In this document: positions 1-31,517 of the stretch, in pieces
Layout: each line of letters begins with the position of its first letter
Position numbering within the stretch: the stretch's first letter is position 1
DNA from: Metaphire vulgaris
Lineage: Eukaryota; Annelida; Clitellata; Crassiclitellata; Megascolecidae
Assembly (NCBI GenBank): GCA_018105865.1
Contig: CM030867.1
Location: 12,421,662-12,485,661, forward strand
Direction of reading: 5' to 3'
Length of the DNA stretch: 64,000 nt
The notes under the pieces: model-generated
What the model was told of the DNA's origin: nothing
The model's database searches: none
Seen by the model: only the letters and a program-made list of their open reading frames with translations
Translations under genes and position numbers: made by a program

Positions 1-576
1 TGCATTCTCCTCGATCTAATACTACCCCCACCCTTCCACCCTACCCCGATCCCCAACTACTCGACCGCTTTTGGACGAATATCACGACCGGTCCCGATCC
101 GAATAGGGGGACCACCAGCCGCCCCTCGGGCCCCCAGTGGCTGCGCCAGTGATTATCTTACGCTCGATGGACATGCGATGCGTTCTGTTGGTTATTTCTG
201 AAGGTCGTCTACCATGACCTTTCGGGTCGTTGGTCGTTTGGCATCTACGTGGGAGACCAGGAGAGGGTGAAGTGCCTGGCGACGGAGCAACTGAGAGACC
301 TCCACAACTACCACTCGACCAGTCACGGAGTCTACCACAGCTGCTACACGGCACTCGTCCTCCACATCCGCAAGAATCAGAGCGTCAGCATCCGCTGTCT
401 CTATGGGTCGAGGACCATTCTGACGCGCTCGGAATTTACCTTCTGGGGAATTGTCAGACTGTCCTGACAGGCGTCTGTCTATAGTCACCTTCTCTGCTCT
501 CCGGTCGTCTAATCTACCATCGTCAGACGATGCGTGTAGGCCTAATAGCATTTGCAACGATTTATAATAATCACGT

Positions 577-630
<54 letters not shown>

Positions 631-1355
631 TATATCGTCGTATTCTAGGAAATTCTCTGTTGTATTTCTGTCGTTAAATGGTCTTTCAGTGTTTAGACGA
701 TTTGATGTAATCAGTGAAACGGAAGTGAATAATTATTATCGTTTGGATGATTTCAATTGATTTGTAGTTCTATAGAAGCAGCCATTGGTGAATTTTATGC
801 TCCTCCATACTCCCCTATCTCAATGCCTTTCACTGTCTTTGCATGCTGATGACGATTGTGGGCTGCATACTGATCATCAGAGTACTTTGATACTCCGAAG
901 CCATGCAATAGTATGACGACAAATGCGTGGCGTAATGATAGTTGTGAGCCCTGCGTGGCTGGAAGCACTGTGGCTCAATGGCGCAGCCAGAGTTCCGGAA
1001 CAGGGGGGGGCACATCGACATTTTCTGGGTAAAAAGTCTTCAGCGAGTAAAATAACCTCTCGTCCACCCGCGGGTTTTTCGATCGGCCTACCCCCGACAA
1101 ATTCTCAACGTCATCGTAAGGTCAGAGGTCAGATGAGGACAAAGTGCAGATGTTTTGCTGTCCTCGTCGTCGTTTCGTGACTGTCGTGCCCTTTGAACCT
1201 GTTTTGCTTTTGGCGGAAGTTCAACGAAGCGACGTTTTGCTTTCGATTCGTTTTTGACATTTACGAAAATCCTCTTTTAATAGACAACTGTCGTCAGTGA
1301 AACAGGAAATAACGGCGACTGGTTGGTCACCTCTAGCACACAGGACTCCTAAGAG
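1..1355. other. gene-free repeat-bearing stretch
   Basis: I see no convincing coding region here. The opening part (about 60-135, with the words cacgaccggtcccgatccgaa and aggggg) resembles stretches near 20235-20290 and 24961-25010, so it is probably a dispersed repeat. A CT dinucleotide run occupies about 578-626. The remaining open frames are short and have no family resemblance. Confidence 0.6.
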
Positions 1356-1637
1356 CAGTGGCGTAGCGAGGGTGTAGTGAGGGCGAACCGCCCCGGGCGG
1401 CACTTACTCTAGGGTCGGCATTTTCGAGATATAGGTATTTATTAATTTTTTATTTTCTTTTATGAAGTTGTTTTTGCCTGTGAGGAAATTTAGGAAAGTT
1501 AATGACTTTTTAAATTTGCTTTTCAAGAAATTGAGGGAAGTTTACAAACGTTTTTTTGCTTCTCAAGAATTTTTCGGAGTTCGGAGACGGCAGTTTATTT
1601 TCTCGCCCGGGCGGCACTTTGCCTCGCCACGCCACTG
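1356..1637. mobile_element. hAT-like MITE, CAGTGGCGTAGC subfamily
   Basis: The element begins CAGTGGCGTAGCGAGG and ends CCTCGCCACGCCACTG, imperfect terminal inverted repeats. It is flanked by an exact 8-bp direct repeat CCTAAGAG at 1348-1355 and 1638-1645. An 8-bp target duplication is typical of hAT transposons. No transposase is encoded in the 282 bp, so it is non-autonomous. A sister copy lies at 23275-23488. Confidence 0.8.
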
Positions 1638-1737
1638 CCTAAGAGAAACAATAAGATTGTTTCCGGGTTATAGAACGTGCGCATCATCCGAAAAAGCATA
1701 TCTGATTATAGTTAATTTCAGTTTTACCATGCTTGTG

Positions 1738-1913
1738 CAGTGGCGGCTCAAGGATTTGGCAAGTGGGGGGCCGTTGAGGGGGCAACTTCTAATCATGGGG
1801 GCCAACCATTTGTTGTGTAGCATTAAGTATAGGGTCCCAACTGGGGGGCCACCTGGAGGGGGAGGCAGTCAATAGGGGGCACGGGCCCCTGTCACCCGGT
1901 GGAGCCGCCACTG
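1738..1913. mobile_element. hAT-like MITE, CAGTGGCGGCTC subfamily, copy 1
   Basis: The ends are CAGTGGCGGCTC and GAGCCGCCACTG. The interior (ggatttggcaagtgggg, then aaccatttgttgtg) is shared with the copies at 3187-3372 and 39534-39724. CTTGTG occurs directly on both flanks, a partial target duplication. Confidence 0.75.
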
Positions 1914-2107
1914 CTTGTGTCCTGTGTCCAAGTACTTAGCCATGACCCCACACTCCTCCCCTGCAGGTGTCGGGGGTCCCCAGGTGCCCAGTCGGAGCCA
2001 AAGATTAAATGAGTCATTTTTAAGCTGTCTGATGAGATGAGATCAAATGGAGGCTTTTCATCGTCTATTTGAATTAGACCCTACATCTGGTTGGCGTCAG
2101 TAATGCG

Positions 2108-2201
<94 letters not shown>
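2108..2201. repeat. (ATT)n microsatellite
   Basis: About 93 bp of uninterrupted ATT triplets. The poly-leucine frame across it is an artefact of the repeat. Confidence 0.95.
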
Positions 2202-2715
2202 GGAACGGCTGAATTGAGTTCATTTCGGATAAGATTCACGTCAGATCTTCAATTCGTTTCTTATATTATTGTATGTGATTGCACTTGAAAATTTTTTTGT
2301 ATGAAATTTGTATGAATAGGCCTAACCAGCCGAACAGGACTGTTTGCCATCGGCGTGGGCTTAATTGACGCTTTTTGTATTGCACATTCGTTCTTAAGGG
2401 GTCGACCCATCCTATAACTCGGCAGTCGGCACGTACACGCTCATCTATTAGGAGAATGAGTTCAAAATCTAACACAGGAAGACTAGGAGATGGCTCTAAT
2501 CTACAGCGAGGATCTAAATACGCGGCAGTGATAGATGAATAACAATATTAATATTTGTTAAGACTGTTAATATTCGATCTCCGTACATCGATAGTAGAAG
2601 CCTGAGATTTGAATCTGTGCTGGGGCCTAATGCTAGATAACTTAATTGAGTTTGAAAGCGGATAATCCACTCGAGATTAAGTCCTGTTTACCCGTTTGAA
2701 CGTTAATTGTCTGAT

Positions 2716-2969
2716 TCTCCCTCCTCCTCCTCCTCCTCCTTTCCTCCCCCTCCTCCTCCTCCTCCTCCTCCTCCTCCTCCTCCTCCCCTCCTCCTCCTCC
2801 CCTCCTCCTCCTCCCCTCCTCCTCCTCCCTCCTCCTCCTCCTCCTCCTCCTCCTCCTCCTCCTCCTCCTCCTCCTCCTCCTCCTCCTCCTCCTCCTCTCC
2901 TCCTCCTCCTCCCTCCTCCTCCTCCTCCTCCTCCTCCTCCTCCTCCTCCTCCTCCTCCTCCTCCTCCTG
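2716..2969. repeat. (CCT)n imperfect microsatellite
   Basis: About 250 bp of CCT triplets with scattered extra C bases, strongly pyrimidine-biased on the + strand. The poly-Pro/Leu/Ser and poly-Glu frames across it are artefacts. The rest of 1914-3186 shows no gene. Confidence 0.95.
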
Positions 2970-3186
2970 ATGAATTATCAAGTCAAGTGCTGGTGAACGG
3001 AAATGCAGACCTTGTGATTCGACAACAGAGGATCGCTGGAAATGGAGAGGGAGAGATCGAGGACGGTCGACAGTTTAAATGCTTAATAGAGGTTTAGATT
3101 TCAAAATTCGATCCTCTGTAATCGATCTCTAAATAGAAGACGTACGATTCGACTCATATAATAAGACAGGCATCGGTCATAATATG

Positions 3187-3372
3187 CAGTGGCGGCTCCA
3201 GGATTTGGCAAATTGGGGGACCGCTGGGGTGGCAACTTCTAATCATGGGGCCAACCATTTGTTGTTTAATGTATGTAGCATTAAGTATAGGGTCTTAACA
3301 GGAGGGCTACTGGGGGCCAGGCACTCAATAGGGGGCACGGGCCCCCTGCCCCACACGATGGAGCCGCCACTG
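3187..3372. mobile_element. hAT-like MITE, CAGTGGCGGCTC subfamily, copy 2
   Basis: The terminal inverted repeats are CAGTGGCGGCTCC and GGAGCCGCCACTG. The flanks are ATAATATG at 3179-3186 and ATAATAAG at 3373-3380, an 8-bp target duplication with one mismatch. The interior matches the copies at 1738 and 39534. Confidence 0.8.
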
Positions 3373-3899
3373 ATAATAAGCGAGGAGCTCCCTCAGCAGC
3401 AGCATAGAATTCAGTTCTCAAGTTTCGCTGATCTATTAACTTCAAATTCTGAATTCTGGAGCAATAGTGCAGACTTCAAGACAGCTTATAGCCATCTATT
3501 GAATTAAGTATTAATTGTGATTTTCTGTCTTTGAAAACTTGACCTTAATTCCTCGATCAACTTAGACCTATACGCAGTTCCGCAAGATATTCAACAGAAC
3601 ATTCATATTGTTGATACATCTCGTTCCAGTAAGCCCAGTGGCGTAACGTAGGCCTTTGTTGATACAGTCATTTATTTATGCTTAGGTTAGGGTTAACCTA
3701 ATAATCCTAGAAATGAATGGCTGCTGGGGTTTTTCCTTTTTTGCTCGTCAGATAAAAAAGCGATGTGACGTTATTTTTTTTTGCTCGTCAAGAAACAAGA
3801 AGACCCCGTGGCAAAAGATTTGAATAAAAATGATTTATGCTAAACAACTTCGATATGTATTATAATATAAGATATATTTGAATAAAAAAATGATATAAC

Positions 3900-3949
<50 letters not shown>

Positions 3950-4188
3950 TTGCCAGGAATGACCGGGTCTTTTGTTTTTTTGCGGATGGATTTAGAGTAG
4001 GCCTACCATTGATTGAAACCCTTCGGTATTAGGAATGGTGTGAAGTAGTGCATAATAACAATTATAATTATTATTACTTCGTGTTTATTAATTTCTATGG
4101 TAAACAGTGGGAGGTAATAAATCTATGGAGACTCGTGTGTTCACCTCGAAACACCGGACGTTAACCGGACAGCGGCGAATCTTCTGAG
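3373..4188. other. gene-free stretch upstream of the ICT1 gene
   Basis: It contains an isolated MITE-like end (cccagtggcgtaacgtagg, about 3636), an (AT)n run at about 3903-3947 and AT-rich sequence. The last 100-200 bp should include the ICT1 5' UTR and promoter, but I recognise no specific element. Confidence 0.5.
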
Positions 4189-7757
<3,569 letters not shown>

Positions 7758-7898
7758 AAATGAACAGACAACTACTTTTAAACTGCTTTCTCTAAATACA
7801 ATATTGTTAAAGAAATATAAAAATATATTATGAAATAAATTTCTAAATATAGGCTTATGAAGCTCCTTTTCTTGTTAATTTTTGACCCTGCATGGTAG

Positions 7899-19284
<11,386 letters not shown>

Positions 19285-21071
19285 TACTTCATCGATTATG
19301 AACCATTCCCATCAAAATTCACTGCAGCTGAAAGAAAACAAACAAGGCTGAGAAAACTAATTTTCTCTCCTGTTTTTGGACACGGTTGAGTATGCAGATC
19401 AGTCACAATGCGCTTGAAATTTCTGTAGATGAACAGTTGAAGCCAGGATTCAATTGACAATCGTCCTGTGTTGATTGAGATAGGCAACAAATATAAGCAT
19501 GCATGCTAGAAAAGGCCAATAGCTAATCTATGCAAGATTTCAGAGATGTCTCTGTGAGAACAGATCGCGGTCAGTGCCAGGCATGGGGCTGGGGTAACTG
19601 AGTAATCAAAATGCCTGCCTACATTGGCCCAATAATTAATTAGAGAAAGACATGAGACAAAGAGAATGTTACTTTTCAACACTAAACTAAAACTAGGTGC
19701 ATCGCTAGACCTGTCAATAGATCCGATGATCATTCTTAATATCTTACACAAGCGCTGCTACCGAGGACTGATTTGATTGCGGCTTTTTACAAAGAGTTAA
19801 ATCCGAGAAAACGCACCATTTGTTTATAGTGGAGCTATAATACACAATACTGTAATACACAAATACTACGTTAAAATTCCAATGCACGTGATAGCTTCGC
19901 CCAATGTTAGTCTTTTATTATTATATTCGCTTATGCACCAAACTAAAAAGGAAACGGCCGTAAGTTCAGTGATATCCGATGAGAAATTGTCTTTAAGTTA
20001 ATACTAACTCGCAGCTTCCATCATTCGCTCCACGTGACAATCAGTCCGTCTTTAAATGTCATTCTTCAATCCCGTTGCACAACTGTGACGTACTGACCAC
20101 CACTGATTTAGTATAGCGCCTGTTTTGAGAATTGAGGTTACTGTGGGCCTTATTTAATGAAGATGCGATTGATTTGTGGTACTCAGAGTTGTCTGGAAAA
20201 ATTTATGCGGGCGCCCATGGACGTAGGCCTATCTCACGACCGGTCCCAATCTCCGAATATGGGTGCTGGCAGTGTTTATTCTAGGCCTGTTTTGGGGGAT
20301 TCCCCCCAAGTTTTAAAATTATCCCCCAAAATTTGTATACGTTGGCTTGTGGGTGAAAATCCCCCCCAAAAAAAGTGTGGTGGAGACAAATCTTGCCCCC
20401 AAGCATTTCAAACTCCCCCCCATGTCAAGGTGGCTAGAATAAACACAGGGTGCTGTGAACCCGTTTCTCTCCGAGAGCTGAGCCTATGTATGAGCTACTT
20501 AACTTACAGCGAGGTTCTAATGCGGCAAAGTGGACTTCTATAAATTATATTAGGCCTAAATGCGGGGCTCTTCTCAGCCTACTCCCAAACCCCCAGTAAA
20601 GAGTGAAGGAGCTATAGACTCAGCTAGTGAGGGATGGCCTCTTCCCGTCCCCTGGAAGGTCGACTGGACGCCTCCAAGTTTTCCAGGAGATCGGCGCCTG
20701 GCAATGATCAACTGAAATTAATTAGCGACAGAATTACAGCTATTTCTGTCGATTAGTAATTATTCGCTTCAAAGTGCCACAGAAGACTTTGTCTGTCGAC
20801 CGGTTGCCTCAATTACAGAGGACGGTTGGTTAACAGCGGGTCATGACGTCTTTCGGCACTTGATCAGCGCTTAGCGACTATCAGTTGGTGACTGTAGGTC
20901 TTAGAAATTCGGTCAGAAACTTTGTCTATTCTTCTTCGTTAGCCTTTGACTTTGTGAGTGCTTCGTTCGCTGTCCTGACGCGTCGCTAGCTGTTAGTCCC
21001 ACTCGGCTAACGTTCAAGAAAACCTCGCAGCAGAAGATAATAATAACTATTCTGGTCTTATAAAGACGAAG
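19285..21071. other. Intergenic region between divergent V-ATPase a and jelly-roll/EGF genes
   Basis: The two genes are transcribed away from each other, so both promoters should lie here; no core element stands out. About 20235-20440 holds a G/C-run repeat (ggggattccccccaag, gtatacgttggcttg) related to 55320-55390. I see no coding exon. Confidence 0.5.
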
Positions 21072-26384
<5,313 letters not shown>

Positions 26385-27851
26385 CAAGTTGGCATCTTCT
26401 TTGGGTTTTAGCAACAGCAAGAAACCTTCAAGTCCAGGGTGACAATTCGAGATCAAGAATTATTTATAAATTTATTTATTTTAAAAATTGAGTCTAAGTT
26501 AATCTATAGCCAAAGACCTCAGCAGTTAGAACCTTTGAGTATTTAGAAAACATTTTCGCTGATTTAATCTTTCAATTAGGGAAGCGCAGGAAAAATATTA
26601 TAGAAAAATCAACGTTCTAAAGTTTAAACAGACTACTTATAAGTGAAATTCGAATAGTGTTAGGCCTATGACTAATAAAAGAATTGTACATAAAATCGTG
26701 CTATATGAATTATTTGTATTTGACTGTGTTACGTGACATTTAAATAATCCCAAAGACAATATCTGCGGCTGCCTGAATAAAGGCGTAGCCGGGGTTACAG
26801 CGCCTGGTTCAAATAAGAGGCTAAGGGCGTAGCGAGAGAGCTCTCCCAGCGGGGTGGGTGGGGCGGGGGCCTGAAGCGTAACTGCAGATGCCTACGTCAT
26901 TTGGATGACGCTAGATTCGAATCCTGAACTCAGAAACACAGACCGCATCAATTAACTCGAATTCTGGAGAACCCTTTGAAATAGAAAACCCTTCTGACTG
27001 ACTTTTGTTTTGGCGAATTGTCTGGTGCTGCGTCATTGGAACCCCCTCCTCCCCCCCCCCCCCCACCGTCTCCGATGACCGTTGATTAATTGTGCAGCGG
27101 TGTATTTTCTGGTGCTGGTCTCAGCCGAGGTCTGTCCAGCGAAGCGTGTCTTCCTTTGGATTCAGTGGAGCGAGAACGGTTTAATTTAATCGGACGTCGT
27201 CTGCCGATCGATATCGCAGCTGAACAAAAGGAACGAATGAACGGAACGTTCGCTTCCAGTGTCATCGTTCATGAGTAGTTGAACGGGCGATGAACAGACG
27301 GGTTTGGGCGGGGGGGGACAGCCGCCGCACAACGTTAGTCGCTTTCTGTCCTTTTGACACTGAAGAAGTCGTTTTGGTCTCTTAATAATCAATAAGTTGA
27401 TTCACGTAAGGAAGCATATTAATCCAGCCGCTATCGTCGATCGGTCGTAAGCTGCATACAGACGCAGAGCGGATCTTAATGGAGAGCATCACTCGGGTTA
27501 ATGCGTCTTGATATTCGCTTATTAAAGGCGTAGATTAACTATAGACTGTCTTCAAGTCCTCGTATAATCATATTATAGACTATAGGCCTATAGAGACCGG
27601 CGTTTCTATCAAAAACGTTTTCAACAGTGAAATTAGAAGTAGGCCTATTTGACACAAACTGTATGTGTTATAGACACCGAGAAAAAGTATAATTAGGCAA
27701 CCATTTGTCAAAATGACTTCCCTCCTCCTCCTCCTCCTCCTCCTCCTCCTCCTCCTCCTCCTCACCAGGATGATGGAGAATTCTACTTCTGCCTCTGAAA
27801 TGAATGTGGTGTTGATCTTGCTGTCTGCTGTTTCCACAGAGCGGAGCTGCC
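26385..27851. other. Intergenic region before the GT92 gene
   Basis: It contains the 3' UTR of the mosaic protein, short G/C-run stretches at about 26840-26875 and 27040-27065, and a (CCT)n run at 27719-27762. I find no exon. Confidence 0.55.
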
Positions 27852-30281
27852 ATGAAATACAATGAGCGCCTCATTCGCTTCTTCGTAAGTATTTGTCCGC
27901 TGCTCTGTTTAACTCTCGACCCTAGACATTTGACAAAAAAATTCATTTCAGTATTTCTCTCGGATTTCAAAGCCGTAGCTCGGAGGCGGAGGTAGGCAAG
28001 CTGCCCCGGGCGCCGTCCTGTAGGGGTGAGTGGGCGCCAGCAGTGTTTAATCTAGACTCCTGGGCTACGGGGGGAGGACTGACAAAGCCGGGGGGAAATT
28101 GAAATTTCCGGAAGGGAAGTTCTGCCAGGGTCTGCTGTTAGTCCATGTAATATGCCAAAATTTCCTGGGGAATTTGAAATTTCCGGGAGGGAAGCAATGT
28201 TCCCCCGGAAACGGCCTAGATAAAACACTGGGCGCCAGAGACCATGGTTGATTTTATTCATGACGACATTGCCAGTATGACAATTAAGGGGAAAAGGTCA
28301 CTACGACACTACACTGTAGGCTACTTCTTTCATTCTTTCACCATTTTACTCCTAAAGCATAGGCCCTATATATATATAAGCTGATAAGCATAAAACTGAA
28401 AAAGTCAAACCGGTTTTTAGGCTTTTAGGGGCGAAAAATTTGTGCCCTGCCCAGGGCGCCGAATACTATACGACTCTGTCGGATTTGACGATAGACAGGC
28501 AAAATACCTTTCAGTGATGTCATTTCAGTGGAAATTAAGGTCCAGTTGGGCTCGAATCTGCCAATTTTCGCAATAAGCTTAGGCCTATAGAAAAATTTCG
28601 AATGCACGATTCTCACGACCAGTCTTTGGCTGCAGGCTCAAAAGACGAATCCCGACTTGGTCGGGGCCCTCTAGCTGGCCCCCTGTGACTCTCTGGGCCC
28701 CTGTGGCCCTCGATCGTGATATATCCTACTTAATTATGCTCATTCTTAATTATAGGCCCTACGGCTGTTAAAATGTTTGGCGATATGTTACGATTATCCA
28801 ATTGTGTTTTCATTTGTAGATTTTGTTAACTGCGATCGCTCTTATATTTTCTGCGCATTTTCTGTTCGATTTAAAAACTACGACTGCGCATTTGGGAGAG
28901 TTTTTCCTCGTCGATCGTTCGAAAGGAAGAGACGCTAATCGATCCCTACTGATTCCCCTCTGCAGCCCTTCGATTCACGGGGGCCATGCAGTCGCTGTTC
29001 CGACGGACACCACCATCTCTCCGACCGCCTCGTGCACATTCTGTCGAGAAAGACAGAAGACGAACGGCAGATTCTACAACTTCAGCACCAACGACCTTCG
29101 CCTCTACGTCTACTCCGCCTTCTACGACGACCGACCGTCGCTACTGGCAACGCCCGTCGTCAGGATCGTTGCCATTGGCGACAGTGTCCGTCGTCTGAAG
29201 AAGACCAACGCCAGTCTCGGACTGTTCTGCGTCCTCTACCACTCCGACCACTCCGACGGACCGAAGACGACCAGGGTGGCGGTGGTCGAGGGCGACGCCA
29301 GGGACTGTGGGCCCAGTTACGCCCTCAACAGATCGGTCGGCGTTACGACCGTCTTCACCTGCCCCACCGCAGACGGCGGACACAGGCCCCACTCCCTGTC
29401 CATCGTCGGCGGTGGGGGTGAGGGTGACGGGGAACGACGTGTCCTCCTGCATGCCGGTCGAGTATCCGACGGAAGAGGAGGAGGAGGAGGATCGGCTGGA
29501 CTTGGTCGTCTGCGTGCCAGTGTCCTACGGCGCACTGGATCCATTCAGGATCATCGAGTGGTTGGAAGTACAGAGACTGATGGGAGTGAAGCGGGTGGCA
29601 GTCTACGACCTCTACCTGGCCTCGCCTGCCCTCGAGGTCCTCAGAGCCTACGAGGCAGAGGGATTCGTCGAGCTGCGTAAGATCGACCGCGTCTTTCCTC
29701 GGGAGAGACATCGGCACCTGTTGGAGCTGGCCGTTTCGCTGAACGACTGTCTCTACAGACACGCCAGACAGTTCCAGCGCATCGTCGTCAACGACTTCGA
29801 CGAATTCATTCGACCACAGAAACACAGAACACTTCCGGAACTGATCGCTCACCTGACAGAGAGCGTCAACGGGTCGACGAACTACGCCGTCAGAAACGCC
29901 TACTTCTTCCTCGACGACATCGACTCCGCTAACGTGTCCTCGCGCTTCACCATCCTGCGTCATCTCAAGAGAGCACCGGTCAGTCCCATGTGGCATCGAG
30001 TCAAACCGATCATCACCACCGACTCGTGCACTCACCTGTACAGCCACCTGTGTCTAGGACTCACTCGGAATTTCTCCCGAATGCGACTGACGGAATCCGT
30101 CGATCCCGCCCTGGCGGTCACGCAGCATTACAGGCGCTGTCCTCTGACAGGCATGGGATGCGTGGCTGCCATGAAGATGGCACAGAGAGACGACTCGATC
30201 CTCGAGGCGAAGGAATACTTGACGGAGAGGATGAGGGAAAGAGTCAGGACAATTATGAACCTCACAGAGATATTATTATAA
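27852..30281 (+). CDS. GT92 (DUF23) family glycosyltransferase, type II membrane protein
   Basis: Two exons, 27852-27884 and 28820-30281, about 497 aa. The first exon gives MKYNERLIRFF and the second continues directly with a hydrophobic span (ILLTAIALIFSAHFLF): together a short cytosolic tail plus signal anchor, as in Golgi glycosyltransferases. The catalytic part has VVCVPVSYGA, IIEWLEVQRLMGVKRVAVYD, LNDCLYRHA, the metal-binding-type NDFDEF and, later, MWHRVKPI, matching GT92 (family known for galactosyl transfer to glycans, e.g. C. elegans GALT-1). NxS/T sites are frequent. A frame break of one extra base lies in the G run at about 29413-29418 (VGGG then VRVTGNDVSS). Without it the gene is a single open frame. 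Acceptor sugar is unknown. Confidence 0.85.
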
Positions 30282-31517
30282 AGCAGATGCTTCAATATAA
30301 GTTCAAGTCTCGAAACTCTGCTTCGTGAGATCACTCAGCCATCTTTTCCTTGAGTTATTCTAGCTGTGCCATTGGTCGATGCCTGTATGCATTATTAAGT
30401 GGCGCTATAGAAGTTTAAGACTAGATCAGAATTAGATAGTTCGTGCTACAGCCGTGTGCCTCACTCTTCACTCTAATAGATGACTGCACAGTGGTCACTG
30501 CCACAGCACGCCTGTCCAATGCACGATTCTAATAATTGCCCAAGACAATACACTGTATAATTAATCGGTATGAACAGCAGTTCAATGAATTTCTGTTAAT
30601 TCAAGTCAAAGGAGTATTCAACTAGTTGTTGTACTACCCTTGACCTAGAGCAGTTGCCAGTGGATTGTGACACTGTTAAGTCCAACTTCTGGGGGTGTGA
30701 TCCCCCACCCCATTGCAGGAATATTTTTACACCCCATAACACCCTCCAATTTGAGGTCGACACCCCCCAAAATTTTTAACACGACACCCCCAACAGCCCC
30801 CACAAAATTTTTAACGTGACCCCCAAAATTTGGTAATGTACACATCCTGCCTTGGACGACTTTTTTTTGCTTGTCAGCCTTTTTTCGGCGAGAGACTTAA
30901 AAACTTCGACACCCCCAGATTTTCCCGACACCTCCCCCCCAATTCAAAATCCTAGAACTAACACTGCCCCATTGCCTGCCTATGACTGCAGCAGAAGACC
31001 AATGAAACGAATCGCTCCGTTTGTTTTTACAGGCAACACTTTGACATCTTAAACAGCAAATATTTACATGAAAACCTAGAAGACGATTAACTGGAAGAGA
31101 GTCGAGTCCAACTCGTGTCATTAGAGAGCTACAGAGCAAGTGACTCTATGGCTTGCTCAGAGCACAACTGTCCTCAGCCAAATGCAACTATTTACATAAT
31201 TTCAAAAGCAAATTCATACAAAACAGCACTCAAACAGATCATAAGCATATCTAACAACACCATGGCTAACAGCCTCAACGGCATACATAGGGTTCAAGGT
31301 AATACTTACATCGACAAATGAAGCAGCACATCTATGAATTGGAAGCCAGGTAATGACATAAATATGATAATCATCATCATCATCAGCAGCAGCAGCAGCG
31401 ATGACTACTGTAAATGATTCTACCGGCAACGTTCCTCAAGAAACTTTAACCTAAAACTCTTAGGAGAAAGTTGTTCTTTTATTAGCGAATACTATAAATA
31501 GATTGAATGACTGATGG
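30282..31517. other. Intergenic region between converging GT92 and TSC22 genes
   Basis: About 30380-30430 carries a LINE-tail-like segment (gtggcgctatagaagtttaag). About 30670-30960 holds a C-run repeat (gacacccccc, aattcaaaatcct) that matches the minus strand of the 51.9 and 55.6 kb repeat. No exon is seen. Confidence 0.55.

Noticed and set aside
2091..2981. Long open frames reading poly-Leu, poly-Pro, poly-Ser or poly-Glu
   Set aside because: They are translations of (ATT)n and (CCT)n microsatellites, open in several frames and on both strands, with no flanking conserved sequence.
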